From Rhizobium sp. CB3090 (GTDB lineage: Bacteria > Pseudomonadota > Alphaproteobacteria > Rhizobiales > Rhizobiaceae), in NCBI RefSeq assembly GCF_029714285.1, contig NZ_CP121663.1:310001-374000 (forward strand): 64,000 nucleotides of DNA, written 5' to 3'. The notes under the pieces were generated by a model. The model saw only the letters and a program-made list of their open reading frames with translations. It had not been told where the DNA came from and searched no databases. Positions 46,518-55,933 of this stretch are shown here, one piece after another (positions within the stretch are counted from its first letter, which is position 1; the number at the start of each line of letters is the position of its first letter). Made by a program: the position numbers and the translations under genes.

Positions 46518-47345
46518 TCAATACCGCGACAGCTTCATATGCCGATTGACGTCCTTATAAAGGAGGTAGCGGAATTTCCCCGGGCCACCGGCATAGCAGG
46601 CCTGAGGGCAGAAGGCGCGTAGCCACATGAAGTCGCCGGCCTCGACTTCCACCCAATCTTGATTCAGCCGGTAAACGGCTTTGCCCTCGAGTACGTAGAG
46701 ACCGTGCTCCATTACATGGGTTTCCGCAAACGGGATAACGGCGCCGGGTTCGAAGGTGACGATCGTGATGTGCATGTCGTGGCGCAGGTCCATTGGATCC
46801 ACGAACCGGGTCGTGGCCCATTTCCCGTCGGTCCCAGGCATCGGCGTTGGTGCGATTTCTTGCTCATTGGTGAAAATCGGCTCTGGCGCGTCCATGCCCT
46901 GAACGGCCTCATAGGCCTTGCGAACCCAATGGAATCGCGCAGGCGCCGATCCGCGATTGCGAAGCCGCCAACCGGACGAGGGTGGCAAGAAGGCGAAGCC
47001 GCCGGGATGGAGCACGTGAACTTCTTTTCCCAGTTCGATCGTCACCTCTCCTTCTACAATGAAGAGCGCTCCCTCGGCGTGCGGATCCAATTCCGGCTGC
47101 TCGCTGCCGCCTCCTGGGGCGACCTCCATGATATATTGTGAGAAGGTTTCCGCGAAGCCGGAAAGCGGGCGTGAGAGCACCCAAAGGCGTGTTCTTTCCC
47201 AGAAAGGCAGATAGCTCGTGACGATGTCCATCATCACGCCTTTGGGGATCACGGCATAGGCTTCGGTGAAGACCGCGCGGCCGGTTAGGAGTTCCGTCTG
47301 CTTCGGAGCGCCACCTGTCGGCGCGAAATAGGTTGGTTTTGTCAT
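46518..47345 (-). CDS. allE: (S)-ureidoglycine aminohydrolase-like bicupin
   Basis: A 275-residue protein with two cupin domains. The family N-terminus YFAPTGGAPKQTELLTGRAVFTEAYAVIPKGV-like region is followed by the first cupin (DPHAEGALFIVEGEVTIELG) and the second (FAETHVMEHGLYVLEGKAVYRLN). The metal ligands in the second cupin are probably the two histidines and Glu of this block. AllE releases ammonia from (S)-ureidoglycine in allantoin degradation. GGAG lies 6 nt before the ATG at 47345. No other allantoin gene is in the window, so the pathway context is missing. Confidence 0.88.
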   Translation of the reverse strand: MTKPTYFAPTGGAPKQTELLTGRAVFTEAYAVIPKGVMMDIVTSYLPFWERTRLWVLSRPLSGFAETFSQYIMEVAPGGGSEQPELDPHAEGALFIVEGEVTIELGKEVHVLHPGGFAFLPPSSGWRLRNRGSAPARFHWVRKAYEAVQGMDAPEPIFTNEQEIAPTPMPGTDGKWATTRFVDPMDLRHDMHITIVTFEPGAVIPFAETHVMEHGLYVLEGKAVYRLNQDWVEVEAGDFMWLRAFCPQACYAGGPGKFRYLLYKDVNRHMKLSRY

Positions 47346-47640
47346 TTTGCACTCCGCGAAATATGGCGCATGTGATCCCACCTGACCGTTGGCATCAGGG
47401 CAGGGCGAATATGGTATCGGTTTGCCCATATCCGATGGGTTTGTCCAGTCTTTGACTGTCCTGCAACAAGCTTTCGGCCGGCCTGTGATGACTGAGGTGG
47501 CGCCTTTGGCGCATAGCTGTCTTCGCGGCTGCTTGCCTCTCCGCGGCTGGGATATCTGTAAGCTGGAACTGACGGTAACCCGGCAATCCTTCGGCAACCC
47601 TCATCGCTGACAACCCATGGAAGCGATGAGGGTCGCCTGC
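47346..47640. other. Intergenic region upstream of allE
   Basis: About 295 bp, GC-rich, with no supported gene. It must hold the allE promoter on the minus strand. A conspicuous composition break occurs at its right end, where the AT-rich porin leader begins. Confidence 0.4.
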
Positions 47641-48023
47641 TAACAGCTATGGGACGATAAATTCTCGCAATAACCCCGCGAAAAATGATAATAAAACCTT
47701 ACAATATGAACGCTATTTATCAGTATCGTATGTATAGTCTGTATAGTTATACGTACAGTAGGTATGTTTCTGAATATTTATAATGCCAAAACAAGACTTA
47801 TATATTCGATTATCCTTATTTTACTGATGTATTTCTGCATCTATGACGGATTTATGTCGGTTATTTTCTTGTATTTGCCAAAATACTATATTGGCTATGG
47901 TGCTTCTCTGGCTATCTTGCGCCCGGAAGTTCGAGAACTTTCAATTATAGGGAACAGCCGGATGAATGAACGTAACGGATAATTTCCGGGTCGTTCCGAT
48001 CAGGCACACAGATTGGAGAAAAA
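47641..48023 (+). promoter_or_regulatory. AT-rich upstream region of the porin gene
   Basis: About 380 bp that are far richer in A+T than everything around them. The segment 47700-47775 carries repeated GTATAGT/TACGTACAG-like words that could be operator or curvature elements. An open frame at 47764-47982 (72 codons) encodes a hydrophobic stretch, but has no ribosome-binding site and could simply reflect base composition. A long untranslated leader, common for rhizobial porins, is the simplest reading. A small toxin-like or membrane peptide is the alternative. Confidence 0.5.
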
Positions 48024-49085
48024 ATGAACATCAAGAGCCTTCTTCTCGGCTCCGCTGCTGCGCTTGCAGCAGTTTCCGGTGCACACGCGGCTGACGCTGT
48101 TGTTGCTGCTGAACCGGAGCCGCTCGAATACGTTCGCATCTGCGACGCCTACGGTGCAGGCTACTTCTTCATCCCGGGTACCGAAACCTGCCTCAAGATC
48201 GGCGGCAAGGTTCGTACGGAAGGTGAATGGTACGACGCTTACAACCCGAACAACGTTCGCGGCACGCTCTGGCACACCCGCGCTGAACTGCAGCTTCAGA
48301 CGGCTACCGACACCGAATACGGTCCGCTGAAGACCAACACGGAACTGCGTTGGGATTGGCAGGAAGGCGGCTCCACGGGCACCAACCTGCTGCACGCAAG
48401 CATCAGCCTCGGTGGCTTCACCATCGGTAAGGAAGACTCGCAGTTCAACGTCTTCACCGGTTACGCCGGCGACGTCATCAACGACGACGTGGTCTATGAC
48501 GGCCCGTACGAACTCAACCAGATCACCTACAACTATGACGCCGGCAATGGCTTCACGGCTGTGATCTCGGTGGAAGACACGAATTCCGGCGTTGGCGCAA
48601 CCGGCGCTAACGGCGAAGACAGCTCGGATCACTACGCTCCGGACGTCGTTGCCGGTGCTGGCTACAAGGCTGGCGCATGGTCCTTCAAGGTCGTCGGTGG
48701 TTATGACTCCATCGTCGAAGAAGGCGCTATCAAGGCTCGTGTCGACGCTGACTTCGGTGTCTTCTCTGCCTTCGTCATGGGCGGCTGGAACACGGACGGC
48801 GACAAGCTGAACAAGTATGCTGGCGCGAACGGTGGCGGCGACGCTGCTGGTATCGGCTGGGGCGACTGGGCAGTTTGGGGCGGCATCGGCGTTCCGATCA
48901 ACGACAAGCTGAAGTGGAACTTCCAGGCCGCTTACACCGACTCGAAGATCTTCTCCGCTACGACGAACCTGAAGTGGAAGCCGGTTAAGAACCTGCTCGT
49001 CGAGCCGGAAATCACCTACACCAACTGGGATTCGATCAACGAAGATCAGTGGGCTGGCGTTCTCCGCTTCGAGCGCAGCTTCTAA
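48024..49085 (+). CDS. ropA: Outer-membrane porin (RopA-like, alphaproteobacterial type 2)
   Basis: A 353-residue porin. The signal peptide MNIKSLLLGSAAALAAVSGAHA is followed by mature sequence ADAVVAAEPEP, then LEYVRICDAYGAGYFFIPG, which carries one of the two N-terminal cysteines conserved in this family (ICDAYG and ETCLKIGG). Alternating hydrophobic strands fill the rest, and the C-terminus ends LRFERSF with the Phe needed by the BAM complex. Codon choice is strongly biased toward C-ending codons, consistent with very high expression. GGAG lies 7 nt upstream of the ATG. A strong terminator follows. Confidence 0.95.
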   Translation: MNIKSLLLGSAAALAAVSGAHAADAVVAAEPEPLEYVRICDAYGAGYFFIPGTETCLKIGGKVRTEGEWYDAYNPNNVRGTLWHTRAELQLQTATDTEYGPLKTNTELRWDWQEGGSTGTNLLHASISLGGFTIGKEDSQFNVFTGYAGDVINDDVVYDGPYELNQITYNYDAGNGFTAVISVEDTNSGVGATGANGEDSSDHYAPDVVAGAGYKAGAWSFKVVGGYDSIVEEGAIKARVDADFGVFSAFVMGGWNTDGDKLNKYAGANGGGDAAGIGWGDWAVWGGIGVPINDKLKWNFQAAYTDSKIFSATTNLKWKPVKNLLVEPEITYTNWDSINEDQWAGVLRFERSF

Positions 49086-49123
49086 TCTGATCTGAATTTG
49101 ACCTCCGATCAGAAAAGGGAAAA

Positions 49124-49150
49124 GGCCCGGTTTCCCTCCGGGCCTTTTTT
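49124..49150 (+). terminator. Rho-independent terminator of the porin gene
   Basis: GGCCCGG at 49124-49130 pairs with CCGGGCC at 49138-49144 around a 7-nt loop, followed by six T residues (49145-49150). It is 39 bp past the porin stop. A second, longer AT-rich inverted pair (GCAAGAAAAC and its complement, about 49161-49208) lies just beyond. Confidence 0.93.
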
Positions 49151-49242
49151 CGTGCTTGTCGCAAGAAAACCCGTAGGGCTGCATCGCGCTGGATGATGCG
49201 TTTTCTTGCCCTTCGCAGCCCAAAAGTCTACGTAGATCATTC

Positions 49243-49298
49243 TAAAGCTCGTCGCGATCTTTCAGATTCGCTCCCACACTTTTGCGCGACATGCATTA
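49243..49298. repeat. Interspersed intergenic repeat, copy 2 (short form)
   Basis: Matches 10644-10675 and 10723-10746 with one mismatch but lacks the 47 bp between them. It is located in a 418-bp intergenic space after the porin terminator. The rest of that space (49299-49503) holds no gene I can support and includes the promoter of the GST gene. Confidence 0.7.
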
Positions 49299-49503
49299 AT
49301 CATCGACAATCCAGCCCCTCGCTCGGGCACCTGCGAGGCGCCGTGACGCGCGTGTTTGTCACCCTCAATTCGATGATTGTCTCACTGTTGCGTGAAGTGG
49401 CGCCCTTCCCCCCTGACAAAACATCGCTACCTCTGCTAGGTGCAAGGCAGACCATCGAAGCGATATCGATTGTATGTCCCTGTCAAATATCAGGAGTTTG
49501 AGC

Positions 49504-50379
49504 ATGACCGGTTCTACCGATTATACGCCGCCGAAAATCTGGACCTGGAACAAGGCGAATGGCGGCCAGTTCGCGAATATCAACCGTCCTATCGCAGGAC
49601 CGACACACGACAAGGAACTGCCGGTCGGCCGCCACCCCCTCCAGCTTTACTCGCTCGCGACGCCGAACGGTGTGAAAGTCACGATCATGCTGGAAGAGTT
49701 GCTGGCTCTCGGCCATAGCGGCGCGGAATATGACGCCTGGCTGATCAGGATTGGCGAGGGTGAGCAGTTTGGAAGCGGCTTCGTGGAGGTCAATCCCAAC
49801 TCCAAGATACCCGCTCTGATGGACCGCAGTGGCTCGAAGCCGATTCGGGTTTTCGAGTCCGGTTCGATCCTTGTCTATCTCGCCGAAAAGTTCGGCGCCT
49901 TCTTGCCGACCGATGCCGCCGCACGTGCCGAGTGCCTGTCGTGGCTTTTCTGGCAGATGGGAAGCGCCCCTTATCTCGGCGGCGGCTTCGGCCATTTCTA
50001 CGCTTACGCGCCGACGAAGATCGAATATGCGATAGACCGCTTTGCCATGGAGGTGAAGCGCCAGCTCGACGTGCTCGATCGCCGCCTTGCCGAAAGCGAA
50101 TATCTGGGCGGTAAGGATTATACAATCGCGGACATGGCCGTTTGGCCCTGGTATGGTGGCCTGGTCAAGGGTTGGCAATACGGTGCGGCGGAGTTCCTTC
50201 AGGTGCAGGACTACAAGAACGTCCAGCGTTGGGCCGACACCATCTTCGAGCGGCCGGCAGTGAAACGCGGACGGATGGTCAACCGGGTATCCGGCGAGCC
50301 CTCAAGCCAATTGCATGAGCGTCATGACGCCAGCGATTTCGAAATGAGGACGCAGGATAAGCTCGAGGCCGTGAGCTGA
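49504..50379 (+). CDS. yghU: Glutathione S-transferase family disulfide-bond oxidoreductase (YghU type)
   Basis: A 291-residue nu-class GST homologue. The extended N-terminus PPKIWTWNKANGGQFANINRP is typical of YghU and binds glutathione. The thioredoxin-like domain has LYSLATPNGVKVTIMLEE and the cis-Pro segment NPNSKIPAL, with ESGSILVYLAEKFG. The helical C-terminal domain has DYTIADMAVWPWYGG. E. coli YghU reduces disulfides and peroxides with glutathione. The ATG at 49504 lies 8 nt after a GGAG; an earlier start would add only ten residues. Confidence 0.92.
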   Translation: MTGSTDYTPPKIWTWNKANGGQFANINRPIAGPTHDKELPVGRHPLQLYSLATPNGVKVTIMLEELLALGHSGAEYDAWLIRIGEGEQFGSGFVEVNPNSKIPALMDRSGSKPIRVFESGSILVYLAEKFGAFLPTDAAARAECLSWLFWQMGSAPYLGGGFGHFYAYAPTKIEYAIDRFAMEVKRQLDVLDRRLAESEYLGGKDYTIADMAVWPWYGGLVKGWQYGAAEFLQVQDYKNVQRWADTIFERPAVKRGRMVNRVSGEPSSQLHERHDASDFEMRTQDKLEAVS

Positions 50380-50464
50380 ACGATCGTTTCGCTAGAGCCA
50401 AAGCTGGGCGCTGCTGCGCCCAGCGAGAATCCCGTGAACTCGGTGGCGTCGCCGGCTACCCGGT

Positions 50465-50791
50465 TCATCGGCGTACAACGCCAACCCTCGCGAGCACCTC
50501 CTTGGGGATAGCATAACGTTGAATGACGTCGCGACCATTTCGTAGGCCGCAGATTTCGCGCTGAATGAAAAAGGCCCAGACTGCATCGGAAGCCTTGTTT
50601 ACAAGGTTCTCGCGCTCTGCCTGGCTGTGGCGGGGCGCGTCCCAAGCCCGCAGCTCCGCAAGCACGGACTCTACCTTCAGCCCGAGGCGTCCAAGGGAGC
50701 TGGCCCGTTCGGACATGAGTTCGTATTCGAGAACATTGAACCCACCACTCGAATTGAACTGTCTCAGAGACTGCGGCAGACGAAGGCTCAT
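50465..50791 (-). CDS. Small conserved-looking hypothetical protein
   Basis: A 108-residue soluble protein of mixed helical character. The segments FNVLEYELMSERASSLGRLG, SDAVWAFFIQREICGLRN and YAIPKEVLARVG look like a genuine coding sequence and resemble uncharacterised alphaproteobacterial proteins of this size. It has no membrane segment, signal or known catalytic motif. It is monocistronic and faces the GST gene. A frame overlapping it on the same strand (50322-50939) is less protein-like. Confidence 0.7.
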   Translation of the reverse strand: MSLRLPQSLRQFNSSGGFNVLEYELMSERASSLGRLGLKVESVLAELRAWDAPRHSQAERENLVNKASDAVWAFFIQREICGLRNGRDVIQRYAIPKEVLARVGVVRR

Positions 50792-50997
50792 GAACGGATA
50801 TCCTCTTGTCTGTGAGTAATTTTACCCGATCCTGCCTGGTAGATCGATAGGTCAGACCTTTGTGGTCAGCTTCGGCGTCAATATAGCCGCTGTTCACGGC
50901 GGTAATTGCTAAGACGAAGGGCGTTAAGAGGTGGAACAATGCGTAGGATCAGGTCTGCGTTTTTCGCATGTCAAATATATCGAATGTCGGAGGAGCG

Positions 50998-51090
50998 ATG
51001 AAGCTCAAAGCCTCGAAACTTGGCGGATGCGCCGGAACTCGCGTCATTTCCGGCAATTCGACCGGGCTCGATCAGGCGTATAACGTCTAA
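50998..51090 (+). CDS. Candidate 30-residue small protein
   Basis: An ATG at 50998 is preceded by GGAGGAGCG, one of the best ribosome-binding sites in the window. It opens 30 codons (MKLKASKLGGCAGTR followed by a short Ser/Asn-rich part) and stops at TAA 51088. It is too short for similarity judgement by eye and has no membrane character. It may be a real small protein or the leader of the DUF1127 gene 159 bp downstream. Confidence 0.4.
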   Translation: MKLKASKLGGCAGTRVISGNSTGLDQAYNV

Positions 51091-51249
51091 AAAACATGCG
51101 ATACCATGAAAGATATGCGCGTATTGCAATGGTGTATTGATGGAACGGCGCTTTTAACCAGGGAAGTCAAACCTTATATGCCAGTCATCGAAAACACGGC
51201 GGCGCCTGGATGGCAGCCGCTCTTTCAAGCCCGCAGAAAGGGGATGAAC

Positions 51250-51396
51250 ATGAAGGTAGCACATTCCTTCAACAACTGGCGCAAATATCGTCGGACCGTA
51301 TCGGAACTCGGCCGCATGTCGAACCACAGGCTGAGCGACATCGGTATCGAGCGTTCGGATATTCCGCGCATCGCCCGCGAAGCGCTCGCACGGTAA
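51250..51396 (+). CDS. DUF1127 small regulatory-type protein
   Basis: A 48-residue basic protein with the DUF1127 core NNWRKYRRTVSELGRMSNHRLSDIGI, then ERSDIPRIAREALAR. Such short proteins are abundant in rhizobia; some bind RNA and affect phosphate and carbon metabolism. The ATG at 51250 is favoured because AGAAAGGGG lies 6 nt upstream; the ATG at 51244 would be too close to it. A longer frame from 51106 has no family support. Confidence 0.85.
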   Translation: MKVAHSFNNWRKYRRTVSELGRMSNHRLSDIGIERSDIPRIAREALAR

Positions 51397-51488
51397 TATT
51401 GAATTCTCTCAGGCCGTGACGGTGTGATGTTCGGACGCCCGCTCTCATGTAGCGGGCGTTTTATTTTGTCAGGATGGTCGCATTCTCA

Positions 51489-51635
51489 TCAAACCGGCTG
51501 GCCGAAGATCTGGAAATATCCCCAAGCGGCCGCGAAAACCGCAATCATGACGAGGATGACAAGCAACTTGCGCAGGCCAGGGCGCGGCGTTTTGGGTGGC
51601 TTCGGTCTTCGAAATTTAATGACGTTGTCGTTCAT
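51489..51635 (-). CDS. Small single-pass membrane protein
   Basis: A 48-residue protein: a basic, Pro-rich N-terminus (MNDNVIKFRRPKPPKTPRPG) followed by one membrane helix (LLVILVMIAVFAAAWGYF) and a short tail. The pattern strongly resembles small proteins conserved in rhizobia, and the basic N-terminus predicts a cytoplasmic N-terminus. Function unknown. A longer same-frame start at 51839 is not protein-like. Confidence 0.65.
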   Translation of the reverse strand: MNDNVIKFRRPKPPKTPRPGLRKLLVILVMIAVFAAAWGYFQIFGQPV

Positions 51636-51955
51636 TTGGCCTCGGCTATCGGGCATTGTCCAGGCTTCTCTTTTCGCTCCAAATCCATCGGACGATAAAT
51701 AGAACTGTAAGGCATCCGAGAGCAAGACATTGCGAAACCGGCGAGTTGCTCCAGTATCGGATGCACATGTTGGCAGATCAGGCGGCGGCGTCGGGATCGC
51801 CCATTTTGGGTGGATACGCCTATCTTGCAAAGTCATCATACATGTTGATAATCTTTGCCTACAAGTTTACTGAACGCATGCGTCGGCATCAACTTGACAT
51901 ACGACTTCGCGCGGTGCTTTTCTCAAGGCCGAAACCGATCAAGAGAGGTACCGAC
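51636..51955. other. Divergent intergenic region
   Basis: 320 bp between the small membrane protein (minus) and the GntR regulator (plus). No gene is supported. The words CATACATGTTGAT (51838-51850) and TTGACATACGAC (51894-51905) loosely resemble halves of the palindrome before kdgD and might be GntR sites for autoregulation. Confidence 0.3.
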
Positions 51956-52696
51956 GTGGCCGTTCAGCCAAAGTCCCAGACTGAAGCCAGGTCGCAGACA
52001 CTGGTTGCGCGTCTCACCAATACGCTGCGTCGGGCTATTGCGAGCGGACAGTTTCCGCCGGGAACCAAGCTGCCGAGTGAATCGCAACTCACGGAGACTC
52101 ACGGTGTCAGCCGTACGGTCGTGCGCGAGGCGATCGCGGCGCTGAGGGCTGACCGTCTGGTCGAGGCGCAACAGGGGGCAGGAGTCTTCGTGCTGGAGCA
52201 GTCAGCGCTGCCGGTCCTTTCCTTCGGAAATCTCGATCAGGCCCGGGTTTCGTCTGTTATCGAGCTTTTGGAGCTTCGAACCGCCGTGGAGGTCGAAGCT
52301 GCCGGGCTTGCCGCATTGCGGCGGTCACCGGCGCAGGAAGAGACGATCTTCGAGCGGCACCATGCGTTGCGCGACTGTTTCAATGCGGGGGCTCCGACAA
52401 GCGAAGCCGATTTCGCACTTCATCTCGCCATCGCCGAGGCGACGAACAATTCCCGTTTCCGGGAATTTCTTTCGATGATCGGGCCACGAATCATTCCACG
52501 CGCAGCCATGCGCGAGGGGGAGCCCGAGCCCGATCAGGATGCCTACATCCTGCTGATCGACGAGGAGCATCGTCAGATCGTCGTCGCAATATCGAACGGC
52601 GATGAAGAGGGCGCCCGCGAGGCGATGCGCAGGCATCTGCGGGGCAGTCAGGAGCGCTATCGCGCGCTTCTGCGCGAACAGCGCAAACCTGTATGA
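51956..52696 (+). CDS. GntR/FadR-family regulator of the aldarate operon
   Basis: A 246-residue regulator. The winged helix (residues about 10-80; LRRAIASGQFPPGTKLPSES, VSRTVVREAIAALRADRLVE) is followed by a FadR-type effector domain with metal-site histidines suggested by ADFALHLAIAEAT and the late RRHLRGS. The GTG at 51956 follows AAGAGAGG and precedes the first recognisable residues. It stands 71 bp upstream of kdgD, which carries a matching palindrome. It most likely represses the operon until galactarate or a breakdown product is present. Confidence 0.88.
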   Translation: MAVQPKSQTEARSQTLVARLTNTLRRAIASGQFPPGTKLPSESQLTETHGVSRTVVREAIAALRADRLVEAQQGAGVFVLEQSALPVLSFGNLDQARVSSVIELLELRTAVEVEAAGLAALRRSPAQEETIFERHHALRDCFNAGAPTSEADFALHLAIAEATNNSRFREFLSMIGPRIIPRAAMREGEPEPDQDAYILLIDEEHRQIVVAISNGDEEGAREAMRRHLRGSQERYRALLREQRKPV

Positions 52697-52716
52697 TGAG
52701 TTGTTGACAGGAAAGA

Positions 52717-53673
<957 letters not shown>

Positions 53674-53708
53674 AATGGCGGTTGAACTTTGTACAGAGGA
53701 CAGGTGAT

Positions 53709-54590
53709 ATGCTGGTGCGCAAGCTCTCAGGCGCTCCGCCTCGCGCCGTCCTTCCCCAGGGAACGGTGGACACGCAGATGCACATGTATCTGCCCGGTTT
53801 TCCGGCACAGCCTGGCGGTCCCGACCTGCCGGCTGGCAGCCTGCCCACACCGGACCAATATCGCCAGGTGATGGGCTGGCTCGGCATAGACCGCGTGGTC
53901 ATCACGCAGGGCAATGCCCATCAGCGCGACAATGGCAATCTTTATGCCTGCCTCGCCGAAATGGGCGACATCGCCCGCGGCGTCGCCGTCATCGACGCCG
54001 AGACGCCGGAGGCGGAGCTCGACAGGCTCGCGGAGGCCGGCGTCGTCGGCGCCCGCATTATGGACCTGCCGGGCGGCGCCGTCGGTCTGGACGCGCTCGA
54101 AGCCATTGATGACAGAGCGATCGCGCGCGGCTGGATGCTGGCCGTGCAGTTCGACGGTAGCCACATTCTTGAGCACGAGGCTCGGCTGGCGCGGCTGAAA
54201 TCCCGTTGGGTGCTCGATCATCACGGCAAGTTCTTTTCAGGGGTCACGCCGGAGAGCCCGCAGATCGCGGCGGTGAAGCGGCTGATCGACAGGGGCAATT
54301 GCTGGTTCAAGTTTGCCGGCTGCTACGAATCCTCGAAAAGCGGTGGCCACGCCTATGAGGATATTGCCGCCGTCGCCCGCGACTTGGCTGCCCATGCGCC
54401 GGAGCGGATCATCTGGGGCACGAACTGGCCTCACAATCTGGCGCGGCAAAACGCCGATTATCCTGACGATGCAAGCCTGACGGACACCGTACTTGGCTGG
54501 CTGCCGAGTGTCGCCGCCCTCAGGCTTGCCCTCGTCGACAATCCCGAGGCGCTTTTTGGTTTTGGGCCGTTCAGGGCCGCAATGCAGTGA
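53709..54590 (+). CDS. gli: D-galactarolactone isomerase-like amidohydrolase
   Basis: A 293-residue TIM-barrel protein of the amidohydrolase superfamily. The N-terminal motif reads VDTQMHMYLPG: the usual His-x-His metal pair is reduced to Gln-x-His. Later blocks are VLDHHGKFF, FKFAGCYESS and WGTNWPHNL. Agrobacterium Gli, a metal-independent lactone isomerase in galactarate breakdown, lies beside kdgD and a TRAP system as here. The ATG at 53709 follows GAGGACAGGTGAT. Assignment as Gli is by family and gene order; another COG3618 lactonase is possible. Confidence 0.75.
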   Translation: MLVRKLSGAPPRAVLPQGTVDTQMHMYLPGFPAQPGGPDLPAGSLPTPDQYRQVMGWLGIDRVVITQGNAHQRDNGNLYACLAEMGDIARGVAVIDAETPEAELDRLAEAGVVGARIMDLPGGAVGLDALEAIDDRAIARGWMLAVQFDGSHILEHEARLARLKSRWVLDHHGKFFSGVTPESPQIAAVKRLIDRGNCWFKFAGCYESSKSGGHAYEDIAAVARDLAAHAPERIIWGTNWPHNLARQNADYPDDASLTDTVLGWLPSVAALRLALVDNPEALFGFGPFRAAMQ

Positions 54591-54832
54591 GATTTCGGCC
54601 GGGACGAGGAGGTTCCGGCTTTCGTTGAGGAGGGGAGATGATGACTATTGCCGGCATCTTGGGAGCTGCCATTGGGGGGCAGCGCCCGCGCCGAACGTGG
54701 CGCAGACCGGACCGGTCAAACCGCCATTGCCATTCAAAAAATAACCGCCGTTTTCAGCCCAGCCGTGACCGGGATCTCCGGGCACGGAAGCAGGCAGTCA
54801 TTTTTGTTTTGTGACTAGGAGAGAGGGAAACA
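54591..54832. other. Intergenic region with a possible deletion scar
   Basis: A strong ribosome-binding site (GAGGAGGGGAG) precedes ATG codons at 54638 and 54641 that open a short frame beginning MMTIAGILGAAIG. The frame then continues into sequence that looks like another gene's end. No family match is evident. It may be the joined ends of a deleted gene between gli and dctP; the galactarolactone cycloisomerase gene (gci) found in related clusters is absent. Confidence 0.3.
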
Positions 54833-55810
54833 ATGAAGCGCAGCACCAGAATCATCACGACAGCATTTGCCGGCCTTCTTGCGCTCGGCACGTTCACGAC
54901 GGGACAGGCCCGTCAGTTCCGTTCAGCCGACGTGCAGGCGCCGGATTACCCGACCGTCAAGGCCGTGCAATATATGAGCGATGAGCTCAGCAAGGCGACC
55001 GATGGCAAATACACGATCAAGGTCTTCCCGAACTCGCAGCTCGGCAGCGAGAAGGACACCATCGAGCAGGTCAAGCTCGGGGCCCTCGACTTCATCCGCG
55101 TCAATGCGGGAACGCTGAACACTATTTGCCCGGCGATGATGGTGCCGGTCCTGCCGTTCCTGTTCCACGACAAGGCTCAAATGCGCACGGTTCTCGACGG
55201 ACCGATCGGCGATCAGATCCTGGCAGATTGCGATGCTCATGGCCTCGTCGGCCTCGCCTTCTACGATTCAGGCTCGCGCTCCTTCTATACCACCAAGCCG
55301 GTGCGGAAGATGGAGGACCTCAAGGGCCTGAAAATCCGCGTGCAACAGTCCGATATCTGGGTGGCGATGATGAAGGCGCTCGGCGCCAACGCCACGCCGA
55401 TGCCGACGGGCGAGGTCTTCACCGGCCTGAAGACGGGGCTGATCGACGGCGCCGAGAACAACTGGCCGAGCTACTACAATTTCCATCACTACGAGCTCGC
55501 CAAGTATTATTCGCTGAGCGAACACTCGATGGCGCCAGACGTCTTGCTGATGTCTAAGCGTGTCTATGACAGCTTCACCCCAGAAGAGCAGGCGCTGGTG
55601 CGCAAGCTCGCCAAACAGTCCGTCGTTTACATGCGCCAACTCTGGGACGCGATGGAAACGACGTCTGAGGAGAAGGTGAAGGCGGCCGGCGTCGAGGTGA
55701 TCCCGCTGGACAAGGCGCCGTTCGAAGCCGCCATGCAGCCGATCTATGACCAGTTCATCACCGATCCGGCCCTCAAGGATATGATCACCAAGATCAAGGC
55801 AACGAAATAA
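54833..55810 (+). CDS. dctP: TRAP transporter substrate-binding protein (DctP family)
   Basis: A 325-residue periplasmic protein. The signal peptide MKRSTRIITTAFAGLLALGTF ends near Ala-Arg at residue 25. Family marks are FPNSQLGSEKDTIEQVKLGALD and the conserved Arg of LKIRVQQSD, which binds the carboxylate of the ligand. Residues EVFTGLKTGLIDGAENNWPSYY form the ligand-pocket Asn segment. It captures an organic acid; beside kdgD and gli, an aldarate or uronate is likely. A GGAGAGAGGG site precedes the ATG. Confidence 0.93.
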   Translation: MKRSTRIITTAFAGLLALGTFTTGQARQFRSADVQAPDYPTVKAVQYMSDELSKATDGKYTIKVFPNSQLGSEKDTIEQVKLGALDFIRVNAGTLNTICPAMMVPVLPFLFHDKAQMRTVLDGPIGDQILADCDAHGLVGLAFYDSGSRSFYTTKPVRKMEDLKGLKIRVQQSDIWVAMMKALGANATPMPTGEVFTGLKTGLIDGAENNWPSYYNFHHYELAKYYSLSEHSMAPDVLLMSKRVYDSFTPEEQALVRKLAKQSVVYMRQLWDAMETTSEEKVKAAGVEVIPLDKAPFEAAMQPIYDQFITDPALKDMITKIKATK

Positions 55811-55933
55811 CGAAGTCTGCCGGGGGCGTTTGATGCGCCCCCGCACTGCCTGCCGTCGCCCGACGCCTAAGAGACGCCGAAAAGGCGGCAATCGATACGT
55901 CGGGCCTAAATGATCAATCCGAGGAGACAAGCA

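Noticed and set aside
48000..49223. 407-codon minus-strand frame opposite the porin
   Set aside because: Due to the strong codon bias of the highly expressed porin. The plus strand has signal peptide, strands and C-terminal Phe.
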